A stretch of 64,000 nucleotides of DNA from an uncultured Dialister sp. (GCA_900541485.1 UQJW01000004.1:62001-126000), one strand, 5' to 3'; shown: positions 34,793 to 43,424, numbered from the stretch's first letter. The notes: generated by a model from the sequence alone, not told the origin. Translations and numbers: made by a program.

Positions 34793-35428
34793 TTACCCCC
34801 TGCCGCCCTTTCCCAATTCCAGGAACAGACGGGTGATATTTGTTTTGGATACACGACCGACAAGAATAAATTTTCTGTCGCCGCCTACCTCTTTAAATGT
34901 CCCGATAGGAAGGCAATCAATTTCATAGTCCATCATTTTCTGGGCAATAGAAACCAAGTCTTCTTCCGGCTCGCCGTAAATCATCTTGGACCGGGAAGTC
35001 ATAACCATGGAAATCGGCACTTTTGCCAAATCTTCACGGCCCATGGCAGCCTTTAAAAGGTCTTTTCTGGAAACAACGCCCTGTATATCGTCTTTTTTAC
35101 CGACAAAAATGGTCCCGATATCTTCTGTAAAAAGAAGAACCGCCGCATCATAGGCATTGGACTCCGCACTGACAAGTACAGGTCTGGACATGCAGTCCTC
35201 GGCAGTGCAGGATCGGATTTGTGCCGCTGCCGGATCTTCTCCTCCTCCGAGATAGTAATATCCCAGTCTTCTGCGGGCTGCAATGATTTCTCCGGAAAGC
35301 AATACAGCCAAATCTCCACGGAGAGCACTTCTCGTCACATGGAGACGTTCTGCAATTTTTTCCCCTGTAATAGGACCATCTTCACGGACTATACGTGTGA
35401 TTTCTTTTTGGCGGCTCGTTAGCTGCAT
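34793..35428 (-). CDS. HTH-CBS transcriptional repressor, CcpN-like
   Basis: A 211-residue regulator with an N-terminal winged helix (TSRQKEITRIVREDGPITGEKIAERLHVTRSALRGDLAVL, residues 4-43) and two CBS domains (from about residue 77: CMSRPVLVSAESNAYDAAVLL, and VPISMVMTSRSKMIYGEPEEDL). Same plan as Bacillus CcpN, which represses gluconeogenic genes and senses ATP/ADP. In Bacillus ccpN is next to the DUF299 regulator gene, as here. It lies between ppsA and ppsR, so it probably controls its own operon; three repeats of GTATACTMTA near the ppsA promoter are candidate binding sites. Confidence 0.88.
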   Translation of the reverse strand: MQLTSRQKEITRIVREDGPITGEKIAERLHVTRSALRGDLAVLLSGEIIAARRRLGYYYLGGGEDPAAAQIRSCTAEDCMSRPVLVSAESNAYDAAVLLFTEDIGTIFVGKKDDIQGVVSRKDLLKAAMGREDLAKVPISMVMTSRSKMIYGEPEEDLVSIAQKMMDYEIDCLPIGTFKEVGGDRKFILVGRVSKTNITRLFLELGKGGRG

Positions 35429-35464
35429 ATTTTTCCCTTCCTCTCTTCTGTTCCGAAAGAAATT

Positions 35465-35502
35465 ATGATAGCCGGGATTCCTTCAGAGAACCCGGTTATC
35501 AT
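35465..35502 (-). promoter_or_regulatory. Hairpin between ppsA and the ccpN-like gene
   Basis: ATGATAGCCGGG (35465-35476) pairs with CCCGGTTATCAT (35491-35502), a 12-base stem with one G-T pair and a 14-base loop. No T-run follows in either direction, so it is not a typical terminator. It lies in the 135-base gap after ppsA and could stabilise the ppsA message or lower read-through into the regulator genes. Confidence 0.5.
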
Positions 35503-35563
35503 CTGTCTGCCGCAAAGCACGGTTTCAAATCCTATCGGAAAACTTTACCGGCAACAGACTCTT

Positions 35564-37951
35564 TTATAATTCGTAATCTTCCGTATCTGTAAGACCTCTT
35601 CCGGTCGCCTTGTCCAGAATCAAGCGCTGTTCGATTCTTGCTACATTCAGCTTGGTACTCTTGACCATATCCGGGTTGACGGATACATAGTCAATACCGC
35701 TCTTTACAAGGAATTCCGTAAAGTCCGGATATACTGACGGTGCCTGTCCGCAGATAGATACGGTTTTTCCGTCTCTATGCGCTACTTTGATAAGATGGCG
35801 GATCGCTCTCTTGATAGCCAGATTTCTTTCGTCAAAGAGAGATGCGACGGTGTCATTATTTCTGTCACAGCCGAGAACAAGCATGGTAAGGTCATTGGAT
35901 CCGATGGAGTATCCGTCTACAAACTTGTTGAACCGGTCAGCAAGGAGAATGTTGGACGGAATTTCAGCCATCAGCAGAAGTTTGAAGTCCGGACCTCTTT
36001 CCAGTCCTTCTTCTTTCATGATAGCGGTTACTTTTTCCGCTTCTTCTACCGTACGGCAGAACGGAATCATACAATTCAGGTTCTTCAGTCCGAATTCTTC
36101 ACGGACTTTCTTGACCGCTTTCAGTTCGAGACGGAAAGCAGCGGTGTATTTCGGGTCATAGTAACGGGAAGCCCCTCTCCAGCCGAGAAGATCAGCCGGT
36201 TCCTCCGGTTCATATTTGTCGCCGCCCTTCAGATTTCTGTATTCGCCGGACTTGAAATCCGAGAAACGGAGAACGACGGGACGGGGTGCCAGGGCACGGC
36301 ATACTTTGCTGATGCCTTCAGCCAGCATATCTACCACCTTTTCCGGACGGCCCGTTTCGATAAGATACAGCGGGTGTTCGTGAATGAAAGTGGTCCAGAT
36401 AAATTCTTCTCTCATGAGGCCGATGCCGTCACAGGGAAGAGATGCATATTTGCCTGCCAGGTCGGGATCGCCGAGATTCATGAGGACACCTGTGCCTGTA
36501 GGCGGGAAATATTCAGCGACAGCTGTTGCTGCGCCTTGTGCCTGTTCCTGTTTTTCCGGCTTTACAAGGTCGGCTACAATGCCGTCATAGACAACGCCGT
36601 TCTGTGCATCTACAGTGATGTCCTGTCCCGATTTCAAAACGGAAGTAGCTTCCACACTGCGGCTCTTCGTTCCTACTACGCAGGGAATACCGAGTTCGCG
36701 GGAAACGATAGATGCGTGGCAGGTCATTCCGCCTGCATCGGTTACGATGGCAACCGCTTTTTTCATAGCCGGAACCCAGTCGGGGGACGTCATTGTGGTG
36801 ACAAGTATTTCCCCTTCTTTAAACTGGTCGATATCGGCCGGATCGGTAATTACATGACATTTGCCTGCCGCCATTCCCGGACTTGCAGGAAGACCTTTCA
36901 CGAGTACTTTATGATCTGTTGTCATGGTAACATTTGCCTCCGTTTTTTTATCTTTATTTTTCTTGGACCATACGGTTTCGGGACGAGCCTGGAGAATCCA
37001 GAGACGATTCTTGTGATCCAGTGCCCATTCCATATCCATATAGCAGCCGTAATGTTTTTCGATTTTCTTCGCATAAGTAGCCAGTGTGGCAATCTGCTCA
37101 TCTGTCATGACTTGCATTTTTGCCCGTTCTTCGGGAACCCGTCTTTCTTCTACGTCGCCGCCTTTTTTACGGACAAGCTCGATGGCTTTTTCATTGATGC
37201 GGCGGTCGCGAATGGTCAGTGTTTCCTTATCTACCACAAAATTATCGGGTGTTACGGTGCCCTGTACCACATATTCGCCGAGACCCCAGGATCCTTCAAT
37301 CATAATGGTGTCATCAGCACCGGTAGCAAGATTTACGGTAAACATAACGCCGGAAACTTTGGAGTCTGCCATCATCTGGACAGCGGCGGAAAGCGCCACG
37401 TTTTCATGATCGAAATTCTTTTTCGTACGGTAATAAACGGCACGGTCCGTAAAGGTGGACGCATAGCATTCCTTGACCTTTTGGATGACCATATCACGAC
37501 CGGTGACATTCAGATAGGTATCCTGCTGTCCTGCAAAGGAAGCATCCGGTAAGTCCTCTGCCGTTGCGGAAGAACGGACAGCCACAAAGGGATTCTTTTC
37601 TCCGACTTTTTCGGCAAGCTTTTCATAGGCTTTGCCGATGGCATCAGCTAAATCCTGTGGCATTTCCGCACTGCAGATACTTTCTCTGATTTTCGTGCAA
37701 ACATCATGAAGTTCTACGGAATCTTCCACATCTTTCAAATCCTTGAGGAGTTCATGGATTTTTTTATTTTGTCCTGTCACTTCCATGAAATAACGATATG
37801 CATTAGCTGTCGTTGCATAGCCGTAGGGAACGGGTACATCTACGGAAGAAGTGAGTTCTCCCAAAGAAGAAGACTTTCCGCCGACCAAACCCACATCAGC
37901 TCTGCGGAGCTCGTCAAACCACAATACATAAGCATTTTCTCTTGCGTCCAT
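35564..37951 (-). CDS. ppsA: Phosphoenolpyruvate synthase (pyruvate, water dikinase)
   Basis: A 795-residue enzyme that makes PEP from pyruvate and ATP for gluconeogenesis. Domains in order: ATP-binding (VGGKSSSLGEL, then VRSSATAEDLPDASFAGQQDT), the phospho-His domain with catalytic His about residue 412 in DAGGMTCHASIVSRELG, and the C-terminal PEP/pyruvate barrel ending in SICGQAPS and GIDYVSVNPDM. The Thr two residues before the His is the site expected for regulation by ppsR. ATG 37951 is chosen because AAGGAGG lies just upstream; the ATG six codons earlier has no such site. Length and His motif separate it from PPDK (about 880 residues). Confidence 0.93.
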   Translation of the reverse strand: MDARENAYVLWFDELRRADVGLVGGKSSSLGELTSSVDVPVPYGYATTANAYRYFMEVTGQNKKIHELLKDLKDVEDSVELHDVCTKIRESICSAEMPQDLADAIGKAYEKLAEKVGEKNPFVAVRSSATAEDLPDASFAGQQDTYLNVTGRDMVIQKVKECYASTFTDRAVYYRTKKNFDHENVALSAAVQMMADSKVSGVMFTVNLATGADDTIMIEGSWGLGEYVVQGTVTPDNFVVDKETLTIRDRRINEKAIELVRKKGGDVEERRVPEERAKMQVMTDEQIATLATYAKKIEKHYGCYMDMEWALDHKNRLWILQARPETVWSKKNKDKKTEANVTMTTDHKVLVKGLPASPGMAAGKCHVITDPADIDQFKEGEILVTTMTSPDWVPAMKKAVAIVTDAGGMTCHASIVSRELGIPCVVGTKSRSVEATSVLKSGQDITVDAQNGVVYDGIVADLVKPEKQEQAQGAATAVAEYFPPTGTGVLMNLGDPDLAGKYASLPCDGIGLMREEFIWTTFIHEHPLYLIETGRPEKVVDMLAEGISKVCRALAPRPVVLRFSDFKSGEYRNLKGGDKYEPEEPADLLGWRGASRYYDPKYTAAFRLELKAVKKVREEFGLKNLNCMIPFCRTVEEAEKVTAIMKEEGLERGPDFKLLLMAEIPSNILLADRFNKFVDGYSIGSNDLTMLVLGCDRNNDTVASLFDERNLAIKRAIRHLIKVAHRDGKTVSICGQAPSVYPDFTEFLVKSGIDYVSVNPDMVKSTKLNVARIEQRLILDKATGRGLTDTEDYEL

Positions 37952-37985
37952 CATGACCTCCTTAGTCATAGAAGAAAATATAAAC

Positions 37986-38096
37986 GTATACTCTATTGCT
38001 CATATTCATGACTATAGTATACTTTTGTTGTTGAAAAGTCAAATTTATATGTATCTGAATGTCCTGGGATTTCTAAGGAATAAATGTATACTATAT
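37986..38096 (-). promoter_or_regulatory. ppsA promoter with three candidate operator copies
   Basis: On the minus strand TTGACT (38037-38042), 17 bases and TACTAT (38014-38019) form a promoter about 55 bases upstream of the ppsA start. The 11-base motif GTATACTMTAK occurs three times: 37986-37996 (plus), 38012-38022 (minus, covering the -10) and 38086-38096 (plus, exactly 100 bases from the first). Placement on and just after the promoter is that of a repressor site, and the nearby CcpN-like gene is the natural candidate. The rest of 37952-38361 shows nothing else. Confidence 0.55.
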
Positions 38097-38324
38097 CTGA
38101 TTTATTGTGAAAATATAAAAGCTCCCGTTATTTTTCATTTACGGTGACTAAAATTCCTTGTACAGGGTATTAAATATTTTTTTACCTCTCTTTTCAATCA
38201 TCAATCTATCTGTTTTTACCTGTGATTCTTTTATGGATTGCATCTGCGCTAAAAACCGGAAAAAGAAAGCAAAATTCGTTCCCGCTTTAAAAACCGTGAC
38301 GGCAGAACATGTATTTTCATGCAC

Positions 38325-38353
38325 AAAAAAAGCACGGCTCTTGCGAGTCGTGC
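38325..38353 (-). terminator. Terminator after tRNA-Gln
   Basis: On the minus strand GCACGACTC pairs with GAGCCGTGC across the loop GCAA and is followed by TTTTTTT. It begins nine bases downstream of the tRNA-Gln 3' end and should end the two-tRNA transcript. Confidence 0.9.
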
Positions 38354-38361
38354 CCAAATTC

Positions 38362-38435
38362 TGGCAGGGGTAGGTGGAGTCGAACCACCGATAACGGAGT
38401 CAAAGTCCGTTGCCTTACCGCTTGGCTATACCCCC
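38362..38435 (-). tRNA. tRNA-Gln (anticodon TTG)
   Basis: A 74-base tRNA with encoded CCA. The acceptor GGGGGTA pairs with TACCCCT, the anticodon loop reads CTTTGAC with TTG in the centre, and the T arm is GGTGG TTCGACT CCACC. It lies 38 bases downstream of tRNA-His on the same strand, and both probably come from one transcript. Confidence 0.95.
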
Positions 38436-38473
38436 ATAAAGGGTTTATATTTATGCATTTGTTGTAAAAAAAA

Positions 38474-38550
38474 TGGGGCGAGTGGTGGGGATCGAACCCA
38501 CGCATAACGGAGCCACAATCCGCCGTGTTAACCACTTCACCACACCCGCC
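38474..38550 (-). tRNA. tRNA-His (anticodon GTG)
   Basis: A 77-base tRNA with encoded CCA and the extra 5' G typical of tRNA-His: GGCGGGTG pairs with CACTCGCC over eight positions. The anticodon loop is TTGTGGC with GTG in the centre, and the T arm is GTGGG TTCGATC CCCAC. Confidence 0.95.
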
Positions 38551-38796
38551 ACATCAGGCATTATGTGGGACGTGCCACATAACGAAATGTATTATACCAT
38601 GCTCTTTATATTCAGTCAAATATTTCTTCTTTCCGTGAGCCTTCTTCTCTTTTTATATTTTTTCCCTTTTTAAGTGACAATCATTTTTTATCCTTATATA
38701 ATAGATAGATACAAATATTTCATATTCCGAAGACGAAATGCTTTTATTTTGTCCTATCTTTTATTTTATACTTTATTTATGGCTTACGGAGGTTCT

Positions 38797-39417
38797 ATGT
38801 CTACCCGATTCCAGAATATGACCATTAACGAATACCTGACCGTTCTCGGTTCTACCGCTCCTGCACCGGGCGGCGGAGCGGCGGCGGCTCTCACGGGCGC
38901 CCAGGCCTGCGCACTGGCGGAAATGGTATGCCGTTTCACGGAAAATAACCCGCATGATTCGTCTTTTAAAGAAAAAGCCGGGAAATACAAGGACCTTTTT
39001 GTCATGGCCCGTTCTATATTTTTGGACCTCATGGACGAAGATGCCGCCAATTTCAAAGCTTTGATGACCCTTTTGCAGGCACCGAAAGAAGGGAACGAAG
39101 AAGAAAGAAAAGCCGCTTTGGAAGAAGCTTTTAAAAAATCGGCGGAAGCACCGATACAGACAGCTCAAACCATGAGTGACCTTCTTCCTGCCATGACGGA
39201 GCTTTTACTCCACTGCAATGAAAATGTCATGACCGATGCCATTATGGCGGCACAGGAAGGTATTTCCTGTATCCGCGGCGCAAAACTGAATGTACAAATC
39301 AATGTAAAATATATTCACGATGAATTTTACCGGCATGAAACAGAAGAATCTTTTGCGGCCTGGGAAAATGCGATTTCTGCTATAGATGCGGTTTTAACGT
39401 ATCAGGTTCATTTATAA
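38797..39417 (+). CDS. Cyclodeaminase/methenyl-THF cyclohydrolase family protein
   Basis: A 206-residue helical protein of the FTCD_C/FchA family, which acts on formimino- or methenyl-tetrahydrofolate in one-carbon metabolism. TINEYLTVLGSTAPAPGGGAAA with the PAPGGG loop is the family signature, and SCIRGAKLNVQINVKYI lies near the C-terminus. ATG 38797 has GGAGG four bases upstream; the 41-codon N-terminal extension of the frame is without a ribosome site. No histidine-degradation or glycine-fermentation genes are next to it, so the precise reaction is open. Confidence 0.85.
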   Translation: MSTRFQNMTINEYLTVLGSTAPAPGGGAAAALTGAQACALAEMVCRFTENNPHDSSFKEKAGKYKDLFVMARSIFLDLMDEDAANFKALMTLLQAPKEGNEEERKAALEEAFKKSAEAPIQTAQTMSDLLPAMTELLLHCNENVMTDAIMAAQEGISCIRGAKLNVQINVKYIHDEFYRHETEESFAAWENAISAIDAVLTYQVHL

Positions 39418-39450
39418 TCGTATGTGATTTTTATTTACCGAGAGGTTATT

Positions 39451-41088
39451 TTGGAAGACAATAAAGAAAAATCTTCTGTCGCTGATGCAGAATTTAATAA
39501 ACAACTGTTTAAAACGTATTTGGCACTGGATAACTGGCACCGTTTCCGTCTCCGCCTTTTTATCGAAGGAATTCTGGTCGGTATTGCCGGCGGTCTTGCG
39601 GTCGGCGTATTCCGTTTTCTTCTGACAAAAGCGGAATTTTTACGCCTGTACGGCTATGAAAATATCATCTGGCCGGCTATAAAAAACGTCTCTCTGCTCC
39701 CTCTGTTTCTTTGGCTTTGCTCCCTTGTTGTTATTGCAGGGGCTCTTTATAAAATGTGCCGGGTGGCACCCATGGCTTCAGGCTCGGGAATTCCGCAGGT
39801 CAAAGGTGTCATTCTCGGTCTTTTCAAAATGGACTGGCTCCGTATACTCTGGGTAAAGATTGTGGCAGGTGCCGCCGGTATAGGCGCAGGTCTCTCACTG
39901 GGACGGGAAGGCCCGTCTATCCAAATCGGTGCCGTCGCCGCACAGGGTCTCAGCCGTTTCATGGGACGGACACGCATGGAAGAGCGGTATCTCATTACCG
40001 CCGGTGCCGGTGCCGGTCTTGCCGCCGCTTTCAATGCGCCCGTGGCAGGTATGATGTTTGCCCTTGAAGAGCTGCACCGGAATTTTTCGGGTGCCGTTCT
40101 TCTTCCCACCATGGCCGCCGCCGTTTCCGCCACCATTGTGTCCCGTCTCTTTTTCGGATCGTCTACAAGTTTCCTTTTTCCCAGTCTGGTCCGTCTTCCT
40201 TCGGAATATCTGGTCTATGTCATTTTTATTGCTGTCACTTGCGGTATCGGCGGCATCATTTTTAACTACGGTCTTCTCCATACCGACAAATTTTACGGTC
40301 TCCCCGTATTTAAAAACCAATCGGTAAAAATTCTTTTTGCCCTTCTTACCGCCGCTGTTCTCGGTCTTTGTCTTCCCCAAGTTTTGGGCGGAGGAAATAC
40401 ACTGGTAGACACGCTGGCAGAAACAAGATACAGTCTCGGATTTATCTGTCTTTTGCTTTTGGGTAAATACCTTTTCACTCTCATCAGTTACGGCTGCGGT
40501 GTCCCGGGCGGATTTTTCCTGCCCCTTCTCGTGACAGGTGCCCTCATGGGATCGGCAGAAGCCTGTATCTTTGTTTCTTCCGGTTTCCTCGCCGATATGT
40601 ATACCCCGAATATCATCATCATTTCCATGGCCGCTTTTTTTGCTGCCAGTGTACGGGCTCCCATTACGGGGACACTCCTCATTTTGGAAATGACCGGTGA
40701 CTTCGACCATCTCATGGCGCTCTCCCTTTCTTCTGCCGTCGCATACATTACCGCCGAATTTCTCAAAGGAAGCCCCATTTATGATGCCCTTCTGAAGAAA
40801 TCTCTTGCTGCCGGAAATACACCGGTGCTGAAAGAAGAAAGAAATATCATGGAAGTACCTGTAGGAAGCGGCTCCATTCTGGAAAACAGAACGGTAGAAG
40901 AAATTCCCCGCCTGCCCCATACAGTCTTGGTAAATATCAAACGTCAGGGGGAAAGCATGATTCCCGACCCCGATATCCGCCTTCGTCAGGGAGATTTCCT
41001 CTATTTCCTTACAGAAAGCGGAAATTCGGAAAAAGTACTCCGCCTGGGAGCGGAACAAGTTCCGAAAAATCATGTCCGCAAACTATAG
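39451..41088 (+). CDS. ClC chloride channel/antiporter with C-terminal RCK (TrkA-C-like) domain
   Basis: A 545-residue polytopic protein. The ion-path motifs are GSGIPQVKG, GREGPSIQIGA, the gating/proton-glutamate region NAPVAGMMFALEEL and GVPGGFFLPLL (about residues 115-370). After the membrane part, about 80 residues (GSGSILENRTVEEIPRLPHT to RLRQGDFLYFL) resemble a TrkA-C/RCK-C domain, which in relatives binds nucleotides or anions. TTG 39451 is taken as start because GAGAGG lies five bases upstream; a GTG at 39424 has no such site. It follows the cyclodeaminase gene by 33 bases. Confidence 0.85.
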   Translation: MEDNKEKSSVADAEFNKQLFKTYLALDNWHRFRLRLFIEGILVGIAGGLAVGVFRFLLTKAEFLRLYGYENIIWPAIKNVSLLPLFLWLCSLVVIAGALYKMCRVAPMASGSGIPQVKGVILGLFKMDWLRILWVKIVAGAAGIGAGLSLGREGPSIQIGAVAAQGLSRFMGRTRMEERYLITAGAGAGLAAAFNAPVAGMMFALEELHRNFSGAVLLPTMAAAVSATIVSRLFFGSSTSFLFPSLVRLPSEYLVYVIFIAVTCGIGGIIFNYGLLHTDKFYGLPVFKNQSVKILFALLTAAVLGLCLPQVLGGGNTLVDTLAETRYSLGFICLLLLGKYLFTLISYGCGVPGGFFLPLLVTGALMGSAEACIFVSSGFLADMYTPNIIIISMAAFFAASVRAPITGTLLILEMTGDFDHLMALSLSSAVAYITAEFLKGSPIYDALLKKSLAAGNTPVLKEERNIMEVPVGSGSILENRTVEEIPRLPHTVLVNIKRQGESMIPDPDIRLRQGDFLYFLTESGNSEKVLRLGAEQVPKNHVRKL

Positions 41089-41090
41089 AA

Positions 41091-41132
41091 AAATAAAACG
41101 GTGACTCCATGGCAGAGCCGCCGTTTTTTATT
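41091..41132. terminator. Bidirectional terminator between clc and mmuM
   Basis: AAAACGGTGACTC pairs with GAGCCGCCGTTTT with two wobble pairs. It has A and T tracts on either side and lies between two convergent genes. Confidence 0.8.
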
Positions 41133-41135
41133 TCC

Positions 41136-42086
41136 TTATTTATTTTTTTCTGCCAAAAGTGCGGCACGGAACTCGGAAATTTGCCGTATATCTTCCGGTG
41201 TGGTCCGGCAGCAGCCGCCGATGAGCGAGGCTCCGCTCTTTTGCCACTTTTCCACATAGTCCCCGTAAGAAACGGGAGAACCGGTCCATTTTTTATTGAC
41301 CGCGTCCCACACTTCACCGCGGTTCGGATATACCGCGACAGGCTTGTCCGTTTCCTTTCTGATTTCCCCGATTAACGCCTCTACATACCGGGGATCCGTA
41401 CAGTTGACGCCTATGGCTTCCACCTGTTTTTCCTTATCAAGCACGGCGGCACAGCGGGCGATGAGATCACCGCCGCAGGTATACTTTTCGTCACGGCAGG
41501 AAAAAGAAATCCACGCCGGTGCATCAGGCCATTCATGAAGAACGGAAACGATAACTTCCGCCTCCTCCAGAGAAGGTACGGTTTCGCAAGCCAGAATATC
41601 CGGTCCCTGTGACAAGAGAACCGACAACCGTTCTCTGTGGAAATCCGCCAATTCCTTTTCGGAAACGCCGTAATGCCCCCTATACTCCGAGCCGTCTGCC
41701 AGGTACGCTCCGTAAGGGCCTACTGAAGCGGCTACGAGAGGAACAGGCCTGTTTTCACAAAGCGGAGAAGAAAGAAATTCATCTCTTGCTTCCTGTACCA
41801 GTCTCACCGACCGTTTCAGTAATTCTTCCGCCTCTTTTTTAGTAAATCCTTTTTTCATAAATCCCGGAACAGTAGCCTGATAACTTGCACTTCCGATGAT
41901 GTCCGCCCCGGCCTCCAGATACGAACGGTGCACCGCTTTTACCAGCTCCGGATTTTCATATAATGCCACAGCACTCCACAATTCATCGCAGATAGAAAAT
42001 CCCTGCCGTTCCAGTTCCGTTGCAAAAGCCCCGTCCAATACAATCAGAGGATATTTTTTTAAAATACGGGAAATATGACCTGTCAT
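41136..42086 (-). CDS. mmuM: Homocysteine S-methyltransferase
   Basis: A 316-residue zinc enzyme that methylates homocysteine to methionine with S-methylmethionine (or SAM) as donor. The N-terminus has PLIVLDGAFATELERQG; the zinc Cys are in AIGVNCTDPRYV and the double Cys of LIGGCCRTTPEDIRQI at the C-terminus, and ASVGPYGAYLADGSEYRG is a family segment. ATG 42086 with GGGAGGGA upstream is chosen; the 19-codon extension overlaps the preceding gene. It forms an operon with the amino-acid-binding lipoprotein, under a Met-type T-box, which suggests methylmethionine salvage. Confidence 0.9.
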   Translation of the reverse strand: MTGHISRILKKYPLIVLDGAFATELERQGFSICDELWSAVALYENPELVKAVHRSYLEAGADIIGSASYQATVPGFMKKGFTKKEAEELLKRSVRLVQEARDEFLSSPLCENRPVPLVAASVGPYGAYLADGSEYRGHYGVSEKELADFHRERLSVLLSQGPDILACETVPSLEEAEVIVSVLHEWPDAPAWISFSCRDEKYTCGGDLIARCAAVLDKEKQVEAIGVNCTDPRYVEALIGEIRKETDKPVAVYPNRGEVWDAVNKKWTGSPVSYGDYVEKWQKSGASLIGGCCRTTPEDIRQISEFRAALLAEKNK

Positions 42087-42100
42087 TTCCTGTCCCTCCC

Positions 42101-42907
42101 TCATTCTTCCAATAACGCCTGCGGCGGATTTTTTCCGAACCACTTGCGATAGATTTCCGCAAACTTTCCGTTTTTCTTTATTTTCGCAAGACCGCTTTCG
42201 ATTTTTGCGAGGAGTTCCGTATTTCCTTTCTTTACCGCTATTCCGAGATTTTCTGTTGTCAGAGCCACCGGTGCGGTTTTTACGGAATTGTCATTTGTTT
42301 TTGCCACATAATATTCATTGGTCGGTATATCATTGACGACCCCTTCTACGGCCCCGTGTTTCAAGTCGATAAAAGCATCACTTAACGTATTATACACACG
42401 GACATCGGCCCCTTCAATCTTCCGTGCCGCCTCTTCTCCCGTCGATCCGATGGTAACGCCCAGCGTTTTTCCTTTCAAATCTTCCTTCTTCACAATCGAA
42501 TCATTATCCGCTTTCACCACGACACCGAGTCCGGCGATGTAGTAACGTTTTGAGAAATCAACCGACTTCGCCCTGTCGTCCGTAATGGTGATATCATTGA
42601 TAGCCACATCGATATCCCCTGTCTGCAGCGCCGGAATCAGTCCGTCGAAATTGACATTTTTGACTTGTACCTTCAGATTTTCTTCTGCCGCCACCGCTTT
42701 GATAATGTCTACATCAAATCCGACATACTCTTTCGAATTTAAATCCTGCGAACCGAAAGGCGGATAAGCGGCGTCCATACCTGCCCGTATCACTGCCTCT
42801 CCTTTATTCTCCTGCTTTGAAAAACCCTGTCCTCCGCACCCTGCGGATAGTCCGATAACCGCTGCAGAAAATGCGGTCACTGCCAAACATACGATTTTTT
42901 TCATCAT
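42101..42907 (-). CDS. Amino-acid ABC transporter binding lipoprotein
   Basis: A 268-residue family-3 solute-binding protein. The signal peptide ends in LSAGCG (lipid Cys at about residue 24). VIRAGMDAAYPPFGSQD, YVGFDVDIIKAVAAEENL and FDGLIPALQTGDIDVAINDI form the typical ligand site of polar amino-acid binding proteins, including the Arg and Asp contacts for the amino-acid backbone (DDRAKSVDFSKRYY). No permease or ATPase gene is next to it. Control by a methionine T-box and the following mmuM gene suggest methionine or S-methylmethionine as ligand; this is inference. Confidence 0.82.
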   Translation of the reverse strand: MMKKIVCLAVTAFSAAVIGLSAGCGGQGFSKQENKGEAVIRAGMDAAYPPFGSQDLNSKEYVGFDVDIIKAVAAEENLKVQVKNVNFDGLIPALQTGDIDVAINDITITDDRAKSVDFSKRYYIAGLGVVVKADNDSIVKKEDLKGKTLGVTIGSTGEEAARKIEGADVRVYNTLSDAFIDLKHGAVEGVVNDIPTNEYYVAKTNDNSVKTAPVALTTENLGIAVKKGNTELLAKIESGLAKIKKNGKFAEIYRKWFGKNPPQALLEE

Positions 42908-42936
42908 TCTCCCTCTTTTCTAAAATAATTGACTGG

Positions 42937-43273
42937 ATAACTTATGCAGAAATGCGGAATTTAGGGAAATAAAAAACTCCCTCCCTGTAAAGGGACGGAG
43001 ATCCGTGTTACCACCCAATTTCGTCTATATGTCACCATACAGACCTTTGTAGGTACGCCGGCTGATGCCTTGATACCGCATCTCTATAACGGGAGATCCC
43101 GGGCTGCTTCACGATTCGGCATGCCAGACTCCAAGGCCATGTTCGGTCATTTTCTCTGCGCTCCCTTTCACCGGACAGGAGCTCTCTTTGGCAGATACAG
43201 TGACTTACTCTTCTTATCATCGTCTTTATGTAAGTTGAGGTAACTATATCACGAGTGCTTAATCGTTGTCAAG
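42937..43273. repeat. Left arm of a 337-bp inverted repeat
   Basis: This arm and 45221-45558 are inverted copies that carry promoter, Met T-box and terminator. The only difference I see is one extra T in the terminator T-run of the right arm. The arm ends one base outside the -35 element and about 33 bases past the terminator. The 1947 bases between the arms hold a DtxR-type regulator and pdxK. Confidence 0.9.
42971..43236 (-). promoter_or_regulatory. Methionine T-box leader upstream of the SBP-mmuM operon
   Basis: The minus strand reads as a full T-box riboswitch: the AGAGAG element, GGTGAAAGGGAGC, a specifier ATG at 43138-43140 in the typical setting GAAC-ATG-GCCTTGGAG, the T-box sequence TGGGTGGTAACACGG, and a terminator stem CTCCGTCCC/GGGAGGGAG with a T-run. 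Uncharged tRNA-Met should stabilise the antiterminator and switch on the genes. A promoter TTGACA, 18 bases, TATAGT precedes it (43243-43272). It is nearly identical to the plus-strand leader at 45258-45526. Confidence 0.88.
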
Positions 43274-43424
43274 TCATAATTTCATTTCTTTTTTGCCGGG
43301 AAAAACAAATAAAAAATTAGTTTGCGTATAAATAAAAATAAATAATTGAAAGCACTGTATTTTCCTTTTTTGCAAGAAATAAAAATGAAAACGGGAAAAA
43401 ATAAATTAAGTTACCGGAAAATAT

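Noticed and set aside
35777..37552. 591-residue plus-strand open frame
   Set aside because: It is fully antisense to ppsA, has no ribosome site or recognisable domain and has a composition (many F, C, H, R) typical of a shadow frame.
38317..38673. Short frames over the tRNA genes
   Set aside because: The tRNA-Gln and tRNA-His folds with encoded CCA explain this stretch.
39895..41073. 392-residue minus-strand open frame
   Set aside because: Antisense to the ClC gene; no motifs, composition is that of a complement frame.
43032..43220. 62-codon frame that is identical to one at 45274-45462
   Set aside because: It lies inside the T-box leaders; the identity reflects conserved RNA in the repeat and not a protein.
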